From the NCBI GenBank assembly GCA_041488095.1, contig JBGPOP010000008.1, forward strand, positions 1 to 64,000: a DNA stretch of 64,000 bases, read 5' to 3'. The notes below the pieces were generated by a model. That model searched no databases. It was not told the DNA's origin and saw only the letters and a list, made by a program, of their open reading frames with translations. The stretch's first letter is position 1. Every line of letters starts with the position of its first letter. The position numbers and the translations under genes are program-made. Positions 53,587 through 61,293 of this stretch are shown here, one piece after another. This DNA is from DASYPQ01 sp041488095. GTDB lineage: Bacteria; Planctomycetota; UBA1135; GCA-002686595.

Positions 53587-53615
53587 CTGACAAGCGGCCC
53601 GCCGCTCCCTAAGCT
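53587..53615 (+). promoter_or_regulatory. Candidate internal promoter for pyrH-frr
   Basis: CTGACA (53587-53592), a 17-base spacer and TAAGCT (53610-53615) lie just before pyrH (ATG 53630). The -35 is good, the -10 weak. It could allow pyrH-frr to be expressed separately from rpsB-tsf. Confidence 0.3.
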
Positions 53616-53629
53616 CTGCGCCGCTCCGC

Positions 53630-54352
53630 ATGCAGAAGCCCTACCAGCGCGTCCTCCTGAAGCTCTCGGGTGAGGCCCTGGGCGGCCCCGGCGGCGGACA
53701 GGGGATCGATCCCGATTCCGTCCAGAACGTCGCGCGCCAGATCGTGCACGTCGCGCACTCGGGAGTTCAGATCGCGATCGTCGTCGGCGGCGGGAACATC
53801 CTGCGAGGCGGGCAGTTCAGCAAGCTCGTGGGCCAGCGGGCGAGCGCGGACTACATGGGGATGCTCGCCACGGTGATCAACGCCCTGGCGCTGTGCGACG
53901 CGCTCGAGGGCCAGGGGCTTCCGACGCGCGTGATGACGGCGATCGAGATCCGACAGGTGGCCGAGCCTTTCCTGCGCCGCGTGGCCCTGGCTCACCTCGA
54001 GAAGGGGCGCGCCGTGATCCTCGCCGCCGGCACGGGCAACCCGTTCTTCACGACCGACACGGCCGCGGCGCTGCGCGCCGCCGAACTCGCCTGCGAGGTG
54101 CTGCTCAAGGCGACCAAGGTCGACGGGGTCTACACGGCCGACCCCAAGAGCGATGCGTCGGCGCGCCGCTACGAGGAGCTCTCCTACATGGACGTGCTCA
54201 AGGACGGATTGCGGATCATGGACGGCACGGCGATCACGCTGTGCATGGAGAACCGACTCCCGGTGGTGGTGTTCAACCTATTCGAAGAGGGCAACCTCGA
54301 GCGCGTGGTGCGCGGGGAGAACCTGGGCACGCGCATCCGGAGCGGACCATGA
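53630..54352 (+). CDS. pyrH: UMP kinase
   Basis: PyrH phosphorylates UMP to UDP with ATP in pyrimidine synthesis and belongs to the amino-acid-kinase fold. The 240-residue protein has VLLKLSGEALGG at the phosphate site, IVVGGGNILRGG, the ASADYMGMLATVINALAL block, AGTGNPFFTTDTAAALRAAE and TKVDGVYTADPK. It is 107 bases after tsf and overlaps frr by 4 bases (ATGA). Confidence 0.97.
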   Translation: MQKPYQRVLLKLSGEALGGPGGGQGIDPDSVQNVARQIVHVAHSGVQIAIVVGGGNILRGGQFSKLVGQRASADYMGMLATVINALALCDALEGQGLPTRVMTAIEIRQVAEPFLRRVALAHLEKGRAVILAAGTGNPFFTTDTAAALRAAELACEVLLKATKVDGVYTADPKSDASARRYEELSYMDVLKDGLRIMDGTAITLCMENRLPVVVFNLFEEGNLERVVRGENLGTRIRSGP

Positions 54353-54909
54353 CCTATCAGGAGACGATCAAGGACTCGCGGGACCGTTTCGACAAGGCGC
54401 TCCACCACCTCCAGGATCTCCTGCGCACGATCCGCACCTCGCGCGCCTCGCCGGCGCTGGTCGAGGGCATCCGCGTGGAGTACTACGGGGTGCCGACGCC
54501 CCTCTCGCAGATGGCCTCGATCTCGATCCCCGAGCCGCGCCAGATCCTGATCAAGCCCTTCGATCCCTCGGTGCTCGGCGACGTCGGCAAGGCCATCCTC
54601 AGGTCGGACCTGGGCGTGACGCCGCAAAACGATGGGAAGGTGCTCCGGTTGACGATGCCGCCGCTCTCGGGCGAGCAGCGCAAGAAGTACGCAGCCAAGG
54701 TCAAGGAGCTGTGCGAGGAGACCCGCATATCGATGCGCAACGTGCGGCGCGACATGAACAAGCACGCCGACGGGCTGCTCAAGGAAAGCCGCCTGACCGA
54801 GGACGAGAGCCGCCGGCTGCACGACGAGATCCAGAAGCTGCTCAAGGAGTACGAGGAGAAGGTCACGCAGGTCCACGACAAGAAGACCGCGGAGATCATG
54901 GAGGTGTGA
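54349..54909 (+). CDS. frr: Ribosome recycling factor
   Basis: RRF splits post-termination ribosomes with EF-G. The 186-residue protein has LLRTIRTSRASPALVEGIRV, VEYYGVPTPLSQMASIS, and C-terminal MRNVRRDMNKHADGLLKES plus the long helix, all RRF signatures. Its ATG lies in the ATGA overlap with the pyrH stop. It ends the operon; two tRNA-Lys genes follow. Confidence 0.97.
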   Translation: MTYQETIKDSRDRFDKALHHLQDLLRTIRTSRASPALVEGIRVEYYGVPTPLSQMASISIPEPRQILIKPFDPSVLGDVGKAILRSDLGVTPQNDGKVLRLTMPPLSGEQRKKYAAKVKELCEETRISMRNVRRDMNKHADGLLKESRLTEDESRRLHDEIQKLLKEYEEKVTQVHDKKTAEIMEV

Positions 54910-54995
54910 GGCACCCGGCGCGGGGGCGCCCTTCTGCCTTCCGGAGCCTTCTCGGGTATCCTCTCCGCCCCGCGAGCGGATCCTGATGCAGTCGT

Positions 54996-55071
54996 GGGCG
55001 CGTAGCTCAGTCGGCAGAGCAACTGGCTTTTAACCAGTAGGTCGAAGGTTCGATTCCTTCCGCGCTCACCA
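54996..55071 (+). tRNA. tRNA-Lys (anticodon TTT)
   Basis: The acceptor stem GGGCGCG pairs with CGCGCTC; the D-arm (GCTC...GAGC), anticodon stem ACTGG/CCAGT with loop CTTTTAA (TTT) and T-arm GAAGG/CCTTC are complete. CCA is encoded (55069-55071). A weak -10 (TATCCT, 54957-54962) lies upstream. Confidence 0.97.
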
Positions 55072-55081
55072 GTCCCGGGTC

Positions 55082-55110
55082 TTCACAGCTCTCGGATCGC
55101 CTGCCATAAT
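55082..55110 (+). promoter_or_regulatory. Promoter of tRNA-Lys (CTT)
   Basis: TTCACA (55082-55087), exactly 17 bases, then CATAAT (55105-55110): five of six matches in both hexamers. It sits between the two tRNA-Lys genes, 14 bases before the second. Confidence 0.6.
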
Positions 55111-55124
55111 CCCGGCCCCCGGGT

Positions 55125-55200
55125 GGCCGCGTAGCTCAGTTGGTAGAGCAGGTGACTCTTAATCATCAGGTCGAAGGTTCGAGCCCTTCCGCGGTCACCA
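55125..55200 (+). tRNA. tRNA-Lys (anticodon CTT)
   Basis: Acceptor GGCCGCG/CGCGGTC, anticodon stem GGTGA/TCATC with loop CTCTTAA (CTT), T-arm GAAGG/CCTTC and encoded CCA. It is the second lysine isoacceptor, 53 bases after the first, and has its own candidate promoter. Confidence 0.97.
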
Positions 55201-55222
55201 ACCCCCCGGGTGGAGCGCGGGA

Positions 55223-56185
55223 TCAGAGCCCGGGCACGCCGTCGTCCGGCGAGAGCCCGCCCAGCGCCCGATACGCGCGCGCCCAGTAGCCCGCGCGCAC
55301 GACGCCGGCGAAGCCCGTCAGCAGGACCTTGGCTGTCACGCTCAGCACGTTGCCTGTCTTGCCGAGCACATCCGCGAAGCCGGTGAACATCCTCCACCCC
55401 AGGACGATCGTCAGGAACAGGATCAGATCGACCAGCACCGCGCGCGCCGTCGCCCAGCCGTCGTTGCGCATGATCCGCCAGCCGTGCAGGAGCGCCGAGT
55501 ACACGCCGCGGCGGTTCTGCGCGAGGCTGTGCAGGGCGAGCTGGTTCAGCACCGAGAGCGCCATCGCATAGCTCATCAGCACGAGCACGATCGGGACGAG
55601 CAAGGCGCCCATCAACGCCGCGCTCGCGAGATCGTCGGCGGGGCTCCCGATCACGCTGGCCAGGGCCGACACGGGGAGCGCGCAGAGCAGGAACGCGCCG
55701 CCGATCATCAGCGCGAGCTGGATCCACAGCCCGAACGTCGGCAGCATCAGTCCCTTGCCGGCGCGCCACACGGTCCTCAACCTGGGCGCGCGGCGATGGT
55801 CGCAGGCCGCTTGCCATGCGCGCGCGGGCCCGATCCGAGCCAGCCCGGCGGTCAGGCGGAAGAACGGCAGCAGGCCCACGCCCACGCAGGGCAGGAAGGC
55901 GAACAGGACCAGCACGAACTGCGGCAGACTCCGGAGCAGGTGGAGGATCTCTCCCGCTCCGCCTGGGTTCGGACCCGGGACGCCGAGGTCGAGCCTGATC
56001 GAGTTGATCGAGTGCGTCAAGGGACCGTCCCAGCCGAGATCGAGGCCCAGCGTCAGCGTCGGATAGACGAAGCCCGCGATCCAGACCAGTCCCGGGTGCC
56101 CGGCCTGGCGCGCGGACTCGGACAGCGCGTCGATCGCACGGGCCAGCGACCAGCGCTCGCTCTCGGTCCCGATCAGCGACGACAT
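55223..56185 (-). CDS. Hypothetical multi-pass membrane protein
   Basis: This 320-residue protein has about five or six hydrophobic segments (for example FVLVLFAFLPCVGVGLLPF, LALMIGGAFLLCALPVSAL, ALLVPIVLVLMSYAMALSV and AVLVDLILFLTIVLGW), with a basic loop RRAPRLRTVWRAGKG between the second and third. I recognise no family domain; it might relate to the DUF4013 or glycerophosphoryl-diester-like membrane families, but this is uncertain. It is 64 bases downstream of the pepP-like gene on the same strand. Confidence 0.65.
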   Translation of the reverse strand: MSSLIGTESERWSLARAIDALSESARQAGHPGLVWIAGFVYPTLTLGLDLGWDGPLTHSINSIRLDLGVPGPNPGGAGEILHLLRSLPQFVLVLFAFLPCVGVGLLPFFRLTAGLARIGPARAWQAACDHRRAPRLRTVWRAGKGLMLPTFGLWIQLALMIGGAFLLCALPVSALASVIGSPADDLASAALMGALLVPIVLVLMSYAMALSVLNQLALHSLAQNRRGVYSALLHGWRIMRNDGWATARAVLVDLILFLTIVLGWRMFTGFADVLGKTGNVLSVTAKVLLTGFAGVVRAGYWARAYRALGGLSPDDGVPGL

Positions 56186-56249
56186 GGCGATCGAGTGCGC
56201 CGCCGCCGGCGGGTCATTTCTTCCGTCGGAGCCACGTGGAGAGGAGAGC

Positions 56250-57584
56250 CTAACCGACGGGCTCGAGCGCGCGGCGCCCGCGGACGGCCTCGATCTCCTC
56301 CACGGTCTTCGGGATCCCCTGGGTCAGGACCTCCCGGCCCGCGGCCGTGACGAGCACGTCGTCCTCGATCCGGATCCCGATCCCGCGCCAGCGCGCGTCG
56401 ACGGTCTCGTCGTCGGGCGCGACGTAGATTCCCGGCTCGACCGTCAGGACCATGCCCGGCTCCAGAACGCGCGGGGCGCCGTCCCGTACGTATGCGCCGC
56501 AATCGTGGACGTCGAGGCCGAGCCAGTGGCTCGTGCGGTGCATGTAGAAGCGCTTGTAGGACCCGGCCTCGACCGCCTTCTCGACCGGGCCCTCGATCAG
56601 GCCGAGGCGCACGAGGCCTTCGCACAAACTGCGCACGGCCCGTTCGTGCGGCGCGGCGAAGCCCGCGCCGGCACGGACCTCCTCGATGGCGGCGAGCTGC
56701 GCCCCGAGGACAACCTCGTACAGCGCGCGCTGATCGGGCGAGAAGCGGCTGCCGACCGGGAAGGTGCGCGTGACATCGCTCGCGTAGTACTCCCACTCCG
56801 CGCCCGCGTCGACGAGGAGCAGGTCGCCCTCGCGCAGCGGATCGTCGTTTTCGACGTAGTGCAGGATGGTGGCGTTGGCGCCCCCGGCGACGATCGGCGT
56901 GTAGGCCGGCCCCGTGCTCCCGAGCCTCCGGAAGGTGTTCTCGATCGCCGCGTCGACCTCGTACTCGCGCACCCCCGGCCGCGCCCGCTGCATGGCCGCC
57001 AGGTGCGCCTCGCGGGCGACCGCCGCGGCGCGCCGCATGAGCTCGATCTCCCGCGCGCTCTTCCGGAGGCGCAGCTCGTGCACGAAGGGCGCGGTGTCGA
57101 GCAGCTCGACCGGGGGCGGGACCAGGCCCTTCGCCCGCGCGCGCAGGCGCGAGACCGCCTCGAGGAACGTGCGGTCGCGCGCCTCGTCGATACCGGTGCG
57201 GTAGACGATGCGCTCGCAGCCCTCGAGCAGGAGGGGCAGGTCCTGGGGGAGCCGTTCGATCGGCCGCGCCTCGTCGATACCGAGCGCCGCGGGAGCGGCC
57301 GATACCCCCAGGCGACGGCCGTTCCAGATCTCCTGCTCGCGGTCCTTGTCGCGCAGGAACAGCACGCTCTCGGGCCCCGATCTCCCCGAGCCCTCGACCC
57401 TCGGCCGCAGCACGAGGACCGCCTCGGGCTCGGCGAAGCCGGTCAGGTACCAGAAGTCGCTCTCGGGACGGAAGCGGTAGTGGCAGTCGTGGTTCCTGAT
57501 CTTGTGCGCCGCTGTCGGGATCACCGCTGCCGCCCCTTCGGCGCGCAGAACCTCCAGCAGGCGTGAGCGGTGCCCGGCGAACAT
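56250..57584 (-). CDS. Xaa-Pro aminopeptidase (PepP-type)
   Basis: This 444-residue cytoplasmic protein has an aminopeptidase P N-terminal domain (DCHYRFRPESDFWYLTGF) and an M24 catalytic domain with metal ligands Asp/Asp in LLVDAGAEWEYYASDVTRTF, His in HRTSHWLGLDVHD, Glu in LTVEPGIYVAPD and Glu in IRIEDDVLVT. It removes N-terminal residues before proline. It begins 3 bases after the flotillin stop and is probably cotranscribed with nfeD and flotillin, unlike the exported M24 peptidase at 19071-20405. Confidence 0.93.
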   Translation of the reverse strand: MFAGHRSRLLEVLRAEGAAAVIPTAAHKIRNHDCHYRFRPESDFWYLTGFAEPEAVLVLRPRVEGSGRSGPESVLFLRDKDREQEIWNGRRLGVSAAPAALGIDEARPIERLPQDLPLLLEGCERIVYRTGIDEARDRTFLEAVSRLRARAKGLVPPPVELLDTAPFVHELRLRKSAREIELMRRAAAVAREAHLAAMQRARPGVREYEVDAAIENTFRRLGSTGPAYTPIVAGGANATILHYVENDDPLREGDLLLVDAGAEWEYYASDVTRTFPVGSRFSPDQRALYEVVLGAQLAAIEEVRAGAGFAAPHERAVRSLCEGLVRLGLIEGPVEKAVEAGSYKRFYMHRTSHWLGLDVHDCGAYVRDGAPRVLEPGMVLTVEPGIYVAPDDETVDARWRGIGIRIEDDVLVTAAGREVLTQGIPKTVEEIEAVRGRRALEPVG

Positions 57585-57587
57585 GGC

Positions 57588-59204
57588 TCAGGTCTTCTTG
57601 CCACCGCTTCCGGACGGGCCTGCTCCGTCCCCCGCGACCTGCTTCTTGGCCTCCTCCTCGACGAGCTTGCAGAAGTACTCGGGCATCTGCACGCCGCCGA
57701 TGTCGCGCATCATGTGCAGCATCGGCGGAAGCGCGCCGGCGAGGCCGCGCAGGAAGCCGGCGGTGCCGTTCTTGCCCTCGCCGCCGCCGTCCCACACGAC
57801 CACCTTGTCGAACTTGACGTTCGAGATCGCCTGAGCGGCGGTCTTGGAGAGCTCCTCGATGTGCTCGAGCATGAGCATCTGGAAGGCCTGCTGCGCGCCG
57901 CCGCAGCTCTCGACGATCCGCTTCAGGCCTTCGCCCTTCTTGGCCAGGATCTCGAAGTTTCCACGCGCCTCGGCCTCGAGCTTGAGGAAGATCGCGGAGG
58001 CCTCGCCCTGGGCCTCGATGCGGCGTTTCTCGGCCTCCGCCTCGGCATCGACGATCACCTGCGCCTTGACCGCCTTGGCGAGCGCCTCGAGCTCGGCGCG
58101 CTTCTGCGCCTCGATCGCCTTGCCCTGGGCTTCCGCCGCGCGGGCCTGGGCGAGGTACTGGGCCTCGAGCACCGCCGCCTGGGCGACGCGCGTGCGCGTC
58201 TCGCCGAGCTGGTAGGCCTCGGCCTCCTTGACCTTGAGCTCGGCGTTCACCGAGGCGATGTCGGCCTTGGCCTTGTTCTCGCCGGCGACGGCCTTGGCGT
58301 TGGCCTCCGCGACCGCGATGCGCATCGTCCGCTCCTGCTCGCGGACGGCCGCCTCCTGCTGGAAGGCCGCGGTCTGCTCGCCGACCTTGCGCTCCTTGTC
58401 GAGCTCGGCCAGACGCACGGCGCGCTCTCGCTCGGCCTCCTTCGTGCCCATGTCGCGCAGCTTCTCGGCGTTGGCGACCGCGATGGACTTGTCCTTGTCC
58501 GCCTCGGCCACGCCCATCGCGCCCTTCTTGACCTGCATCGCGACGTCGATCAGGGCCTGCTGGATCGCCTCGGAAGCGGCCTTCTTGCCGATCGCCTCGA
58601 TGTAGCCCGACTCGTCGGTGATGTCCTTGATGTTGACGTTGATCAGGACCAGGCCGATCTTCCGCAGCTCGGGCTCGAGCGAGGTCTGGACCTTCTCGAG
58701 GAACACGTCGCGGTCCTTGTTGATCTCCTCGATGCGCATCGAGGCGATCACCTGCCGGAGCTGGCCGAAGATCATGTCCTCGGCCTGCTTGACGATGCTC
58801 GCCGTCTCGAGGCCGAGGAGGCGGATGGCCGCGTTGGTCATCGTGTCGTCGTCCGTGCCGATCGCGACCGTGAACACGCTCGGCACGTTGACGCGGATGT
58901 TCTCGATCGAGAGCGCGCCCTGCAGCGGGATCTCGATCTGCACCGGGTCGAGCGAGAGGAACTCGTAGTTCTGGATCAGCGGCCAGACGAACGCACCGCC
59001 GCCGTGCAGGCACTTGGCCGAGCGGCCCAGACCGGTCCGGCCGTAGATCACCAGGATCCGGTTGGAGGGACAGCGCTTGTAGCGGCGTGCGATGACGAGC
59101 AGGAAGCTCATCAGGATGATGACGCCGAACACCACCATGAGCAGCCAGGCGAGCTGGGCCGGGACCTCCTGCTGCGGGATCCACGCAAGAACCAGGTGCT
59201 TCAC
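57588..59204 (-). CDS. Flotillin-family protein
   Basis: This 538-residue membrane-anchored protein has an N-terminal hydrophobic segment (LAWLLMVVFGVIILMSFLLV), a PHB/SPFH domain (about residues 60-230: FVWPLIQNYEFLSLDPVQIE, SIENIRVNVPSVFTVAIG), and a long Ala/Glu-rich coiled coil (about 230-420) with flotillin repeats. It organises lipid domains and scaffolds at the membrane. The GTG start is set by AGGAG, 6 bases upstream. It lies 34 bases downstream of the NfeD-like gene, like yuaF-yuaG in Bacillus. Confidence 0.93.
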   Translation of the reverse strand: MKHLVLAWIPQQEVPAQLAWLLMVVFGVIILMSFLLVIARRYKRCPSNRILVIYGRTGLGRSAKCLHGGGAFVWPLIQNYEFLSLDPVQIEIPLQGALSIENIRVNVPSVFTVAIGTDDDTMTNAAIRLLGLETASIVKQAEDMIFGQLRQVIASMRIEEINKDRDVFLEKVQTSLEPELRKIGLVLINVNIKDITDESGYIEAIGKKAASEAIQQALIDVAMQVKKGAMGVAEADKDKSIAVANAEKLRDMGTKEAERERAVRLAELDKERKVGEQTAAFQQEAAVREQERTMRIAVAEANAKAVAGENKAKADIASVNAELKVKEAEAYQLGETRTRVAQAAVLEAQYLAQARAAEAQGKAIEAQKRAELEALAKAVKAQVIVDAEAEAEKRRIEAQGEASAIFLKLEAEARGNFEILAKKGEGLKRIVESCGGAQQAFQMLMLEHIEELSKTAAQAISNVKFDKVVVWDGGGEGKNGTAGFLRGLAGALPPMLHMMRDIGGVQMPEYFCKLVEEEAKKQVAGDGAGPSGSGGKKT

Positions 59205-59238
59205 AGGTTTCTCCTTCTTCCTCTTCTACGCGCCCGCA

Positions 59239-59820
59239 CTACGCGAGCAGTTCGACATCGAACGTGTCCGGGGTGATCTGACGGACGACCTTGACCTCGC
59301 GGCCGGTGGGGATCTCCGCGCCGGCGGTCGAGGCGCTGAACTCGTGCGTGCGCCCCTGGATCGACACCGTGATCTTGCCCTTGCCGGAGTTCTTGCCCGG
59401 GATGCGCAGGTACACGCGCGCGGTGCAGCCGACGGCGTTGCTCGGATCGAGGTTCCCCTGCGAGAAGAGCTTGCCCTGGAAGCTGAACAGCCAGGCGACC
59501 GCGAGGAGCATGACCGCGCCCGCCGCGAGCGCCGCGCCGATGGTAGGGAACGTTCCCCAGCCGGAGCTCGTGCCACCGAAGCCCGCCAGGCCGAAGAAGG
59601 TCAGGAACGCGGCGACGCTGCGCACCGAGAGCAGCGACAGACCCGCGTCGGTCCCGTGGTGCTCGCCGCTCTCGGAGTGCCCGATGTCGGGGTGGTCGGC
59701 GTGGAGGGCGCCCGCGTCGTGGTCGGCGCCGCCGAAGAGCATCATCGCGGTCTGCACCACCAGCACCGTGCCGCCCGCCGCGGCGCAGCCGAGGTACACC
59801 GTCTGCATCGTCCAGCTCAT
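59239..59820 (-). CDS. NfeD-like protein (YuaF type)
   Basis: This 193-residue protein has two or three N-terminal membrane helices, a His/Asp-rich loop (ADHDAGALHADHPDIGHSE) between the first two, and a C-terminal OB-fold NfeD domain (VGCTARVYLRIPGKNSGKGK, PTGREVKVVRQITPDTFDVE). It lies directly upstream of the flotillin gene; in many bacteria NfeD-type proteins help flotillins. The His-rich loop is not usual for the family and might bind metal. Confidence 0.85.
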   Translation of the reverse strand: MSWTMQTVYLGCAAAGGTVLVVQTAMMLFGGADHDAGALHADHPDIGHSESGEHHGTDAGLSLLSVRSVAAFLTFFGLAGFGGTSSGWGTFPTIGAALAAGAVMLLAVAWLFSFQGKLFSQGNLDPSNAVGCTARVYLRIPGKNSGKGKITVSIQGRTHEFSASTAGAEIPTGREVKVVRQITPDTFDVELLA

Positions 59821-59888
59821 GGGAAGGCCTCTCTCCGCGCCGGGCGCGGGTGCGAGGCGCAGAGCCTACCCGTTCGCGCGGGCTGCAT

Positions 59889-60896
59889 TCAACGCGGACG
59901 TTCGAGCGCGCGGCGCTCGACGGCACCGGCGATCCACGCGAGCTTCCTTGGTCGCTCCACGGGATCGGCGAGGTCGATCGAGACTCCGGTGAAACCCTCG
60001 CCCGCGGAGTGCGGCTCGCGCAGGTGCGCCGACAGCCGCAGCGGACCCGCAGCGAGGCTCTCGGCGACGGCCTGGAGCAGCGCCCCCCCGGGTGCCGTGG
60101 CGCGCGACTCGAGCCAGAGCGTCCCCTCGGCGATCTGCGCCGGCAGCCGCTCGGGGAGAAGCGTGGGCCACGCGGGCGCGCGCGGCTCGAAGCGCGCGTA
60201 GAGCGTGTGCGGTTCGTCACCGGGCCGGATCGTGACCTCGTGCGCCACACCGCTCTTCTCCTGCCGATACCAATCCACGTATTCGTCGGCGAACCCGAAC
60301 TCCCGATCCTCGGGGATCGCGATGGAGAGCTTCACCGCGCCGCCGGAGAGGTGCTCGATGTCGATCTGCACGCCCTCGACCTCCACCGACACGCGCACCG
60401 CGAGCACGGCGGCGCCGACCTCGAGGCCTTCGATCCTCATCGAGCGGCGCTCGACGCGGCCGCTCGGCGCGGGCGTGCTCGAGGGCGGGAGCGCAGGCGT
60501 GAGGAGCGCGCCGTCCCCGAGCGTGCGTCCGTCCGTCCCCGGAAGAAAATGCGGCCGCAGCGCGGCGACGACTGCGGGCGAGGCCGAGCACTCGATGAAG
60601 CGTCTCCAGGCGTCGTCCCAGCGATGCTGCGCGAGCGCGAGCAGAGCCAGCTCGGCACGCCGCGCGGGGTCGGGAGGACTTCCGGTCGACTCGGCCGAGA
60701 GCAGCTCGGCCCATCGGCGCCACGTCGCCGGCTCCTCCCAGGGGGCGACCGGGATCTTCGGCAGCGCGGCTGGGCGCGTATCCGCGGAGACCCGCGCGAG
60801 CGCCTCGGCGGCCGGACCGGGTGGCAGCTCGATGCGCGGAGACTGCGCCCTGCCAAGGGGCGAGAGGAACAGCCACCAGAGCGCGAGGCAGAGCAT
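59889..60896 (-). CDS. Hypothetical exported protein
   Basis: This 335-residue protein has a signal peptide (MLCLALWWLFLSPLGRAQ). The first 120 residues are helical with WRRWAELLSAE and ALLALAQHRWDDAWRRF; the rest is beta-rich (RIEGLEVGAAVLAVRVSVE, VKLSIAIPEDREFGFADEYV) and ends with a strand-like tail. No domain is recognised. The beta part might be a ligand-binding module. It is divergent from the Trm112-like gene. Confidence 0.65.
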   Translation of the reverse strand: MLCLALWWLFLSPLGRAQSPRIELPPGPAAEALARVSADTRPAALPKIPVAPWEEPATWRRWAELLSAESTGSPPDPARRAELALLALAQHRWDDAWRRFIECSASPAVVAALRPHFLPGTDGRTLGDGALLTPALPPSSTPAPSGRVERRSMRIEGLEVGAAVLAVRVSVEVEGVQIDIEHLSGGAVKLSIAIPEDREFGFADEYVDWYRQEKSGVAHEVTIRPGDEPHTLYARFEPRAPAWPTLLPERLPAQIAEGTLWLESRATAPGGALLQAVAESLAAGPLRLSAHLREPHSAGEGFTGVSIDLADPVERPRKLAWIAGAVERRALERPR

Positions 60897-61029
60897 CCAG
60901 CGTCGAAGGCTCCGCGGGTGCACCCGCCCTGTCAAGCCGGGGGCGTCCAACCGGGTCGGGACTTGGAAAGCGCGCGCCGATCGGGGATGCTCGTCGTGCC
61001 CCGCCGGGCGGAAAAGGACGAGGACCGCC

Positions 61030-61275
61030 GTGATCGACAAGGACCTCCTGCAGATTCTCGCCTGTCCCGAGACCCACCAGCCGCTCTCCGAGGCGGTTCC
61101 CGACCTCCTCAAGCGGATCAACGAGCGTGTCTCCGCGGGCCAGGCCAAGAACAAGGCCGGAGCGGACGTGAAGGAGGCGCTCGAGGGCGGGCTCGTGCGC
61201 CAGGACGGCAAGATCGTGTACCCGATCCGCGATGGGATCCCGGTGCTCCTGATCGACGAGGGCATCCCGGTCTAG
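61030..61275 (+). CDS. Trm112-like family protein
   Basis: This 81-residue protein resembles the Trm112/YcaR family: DKDLLQILACPETHQPL at the start, LVRQDGKIVYPIRDGIPVLL at the end. Only one cysteine remains (ACPETHQ), so a zinc site is not complete; many bacterial members also lack it. A loop of about 30 residues (LKRINERVSAGQAKNKAG) is inserted. GTG start with GAGG 6 bases upstream. It precedes eboE by 18 bases. Confidence 0.82.
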   Translation: MIDKDLLQILACPETHQPLSEAVPDLLKRINERVSAGQAKNKAGADVKEALEGGLVRQDGKIVYPIRDGIPVLLIDEGIPV

Positions 61276-61293
61276 CCCGGCGACGCGCCGCGC

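Noticed and set aside
56173..59184. A 1003-codon minus-strand frame over the flotillin and pepP genes
   Set aside because: It shares the strand but not the frame of two clear genes and is Arg/Gly/Ala rich with no family match.
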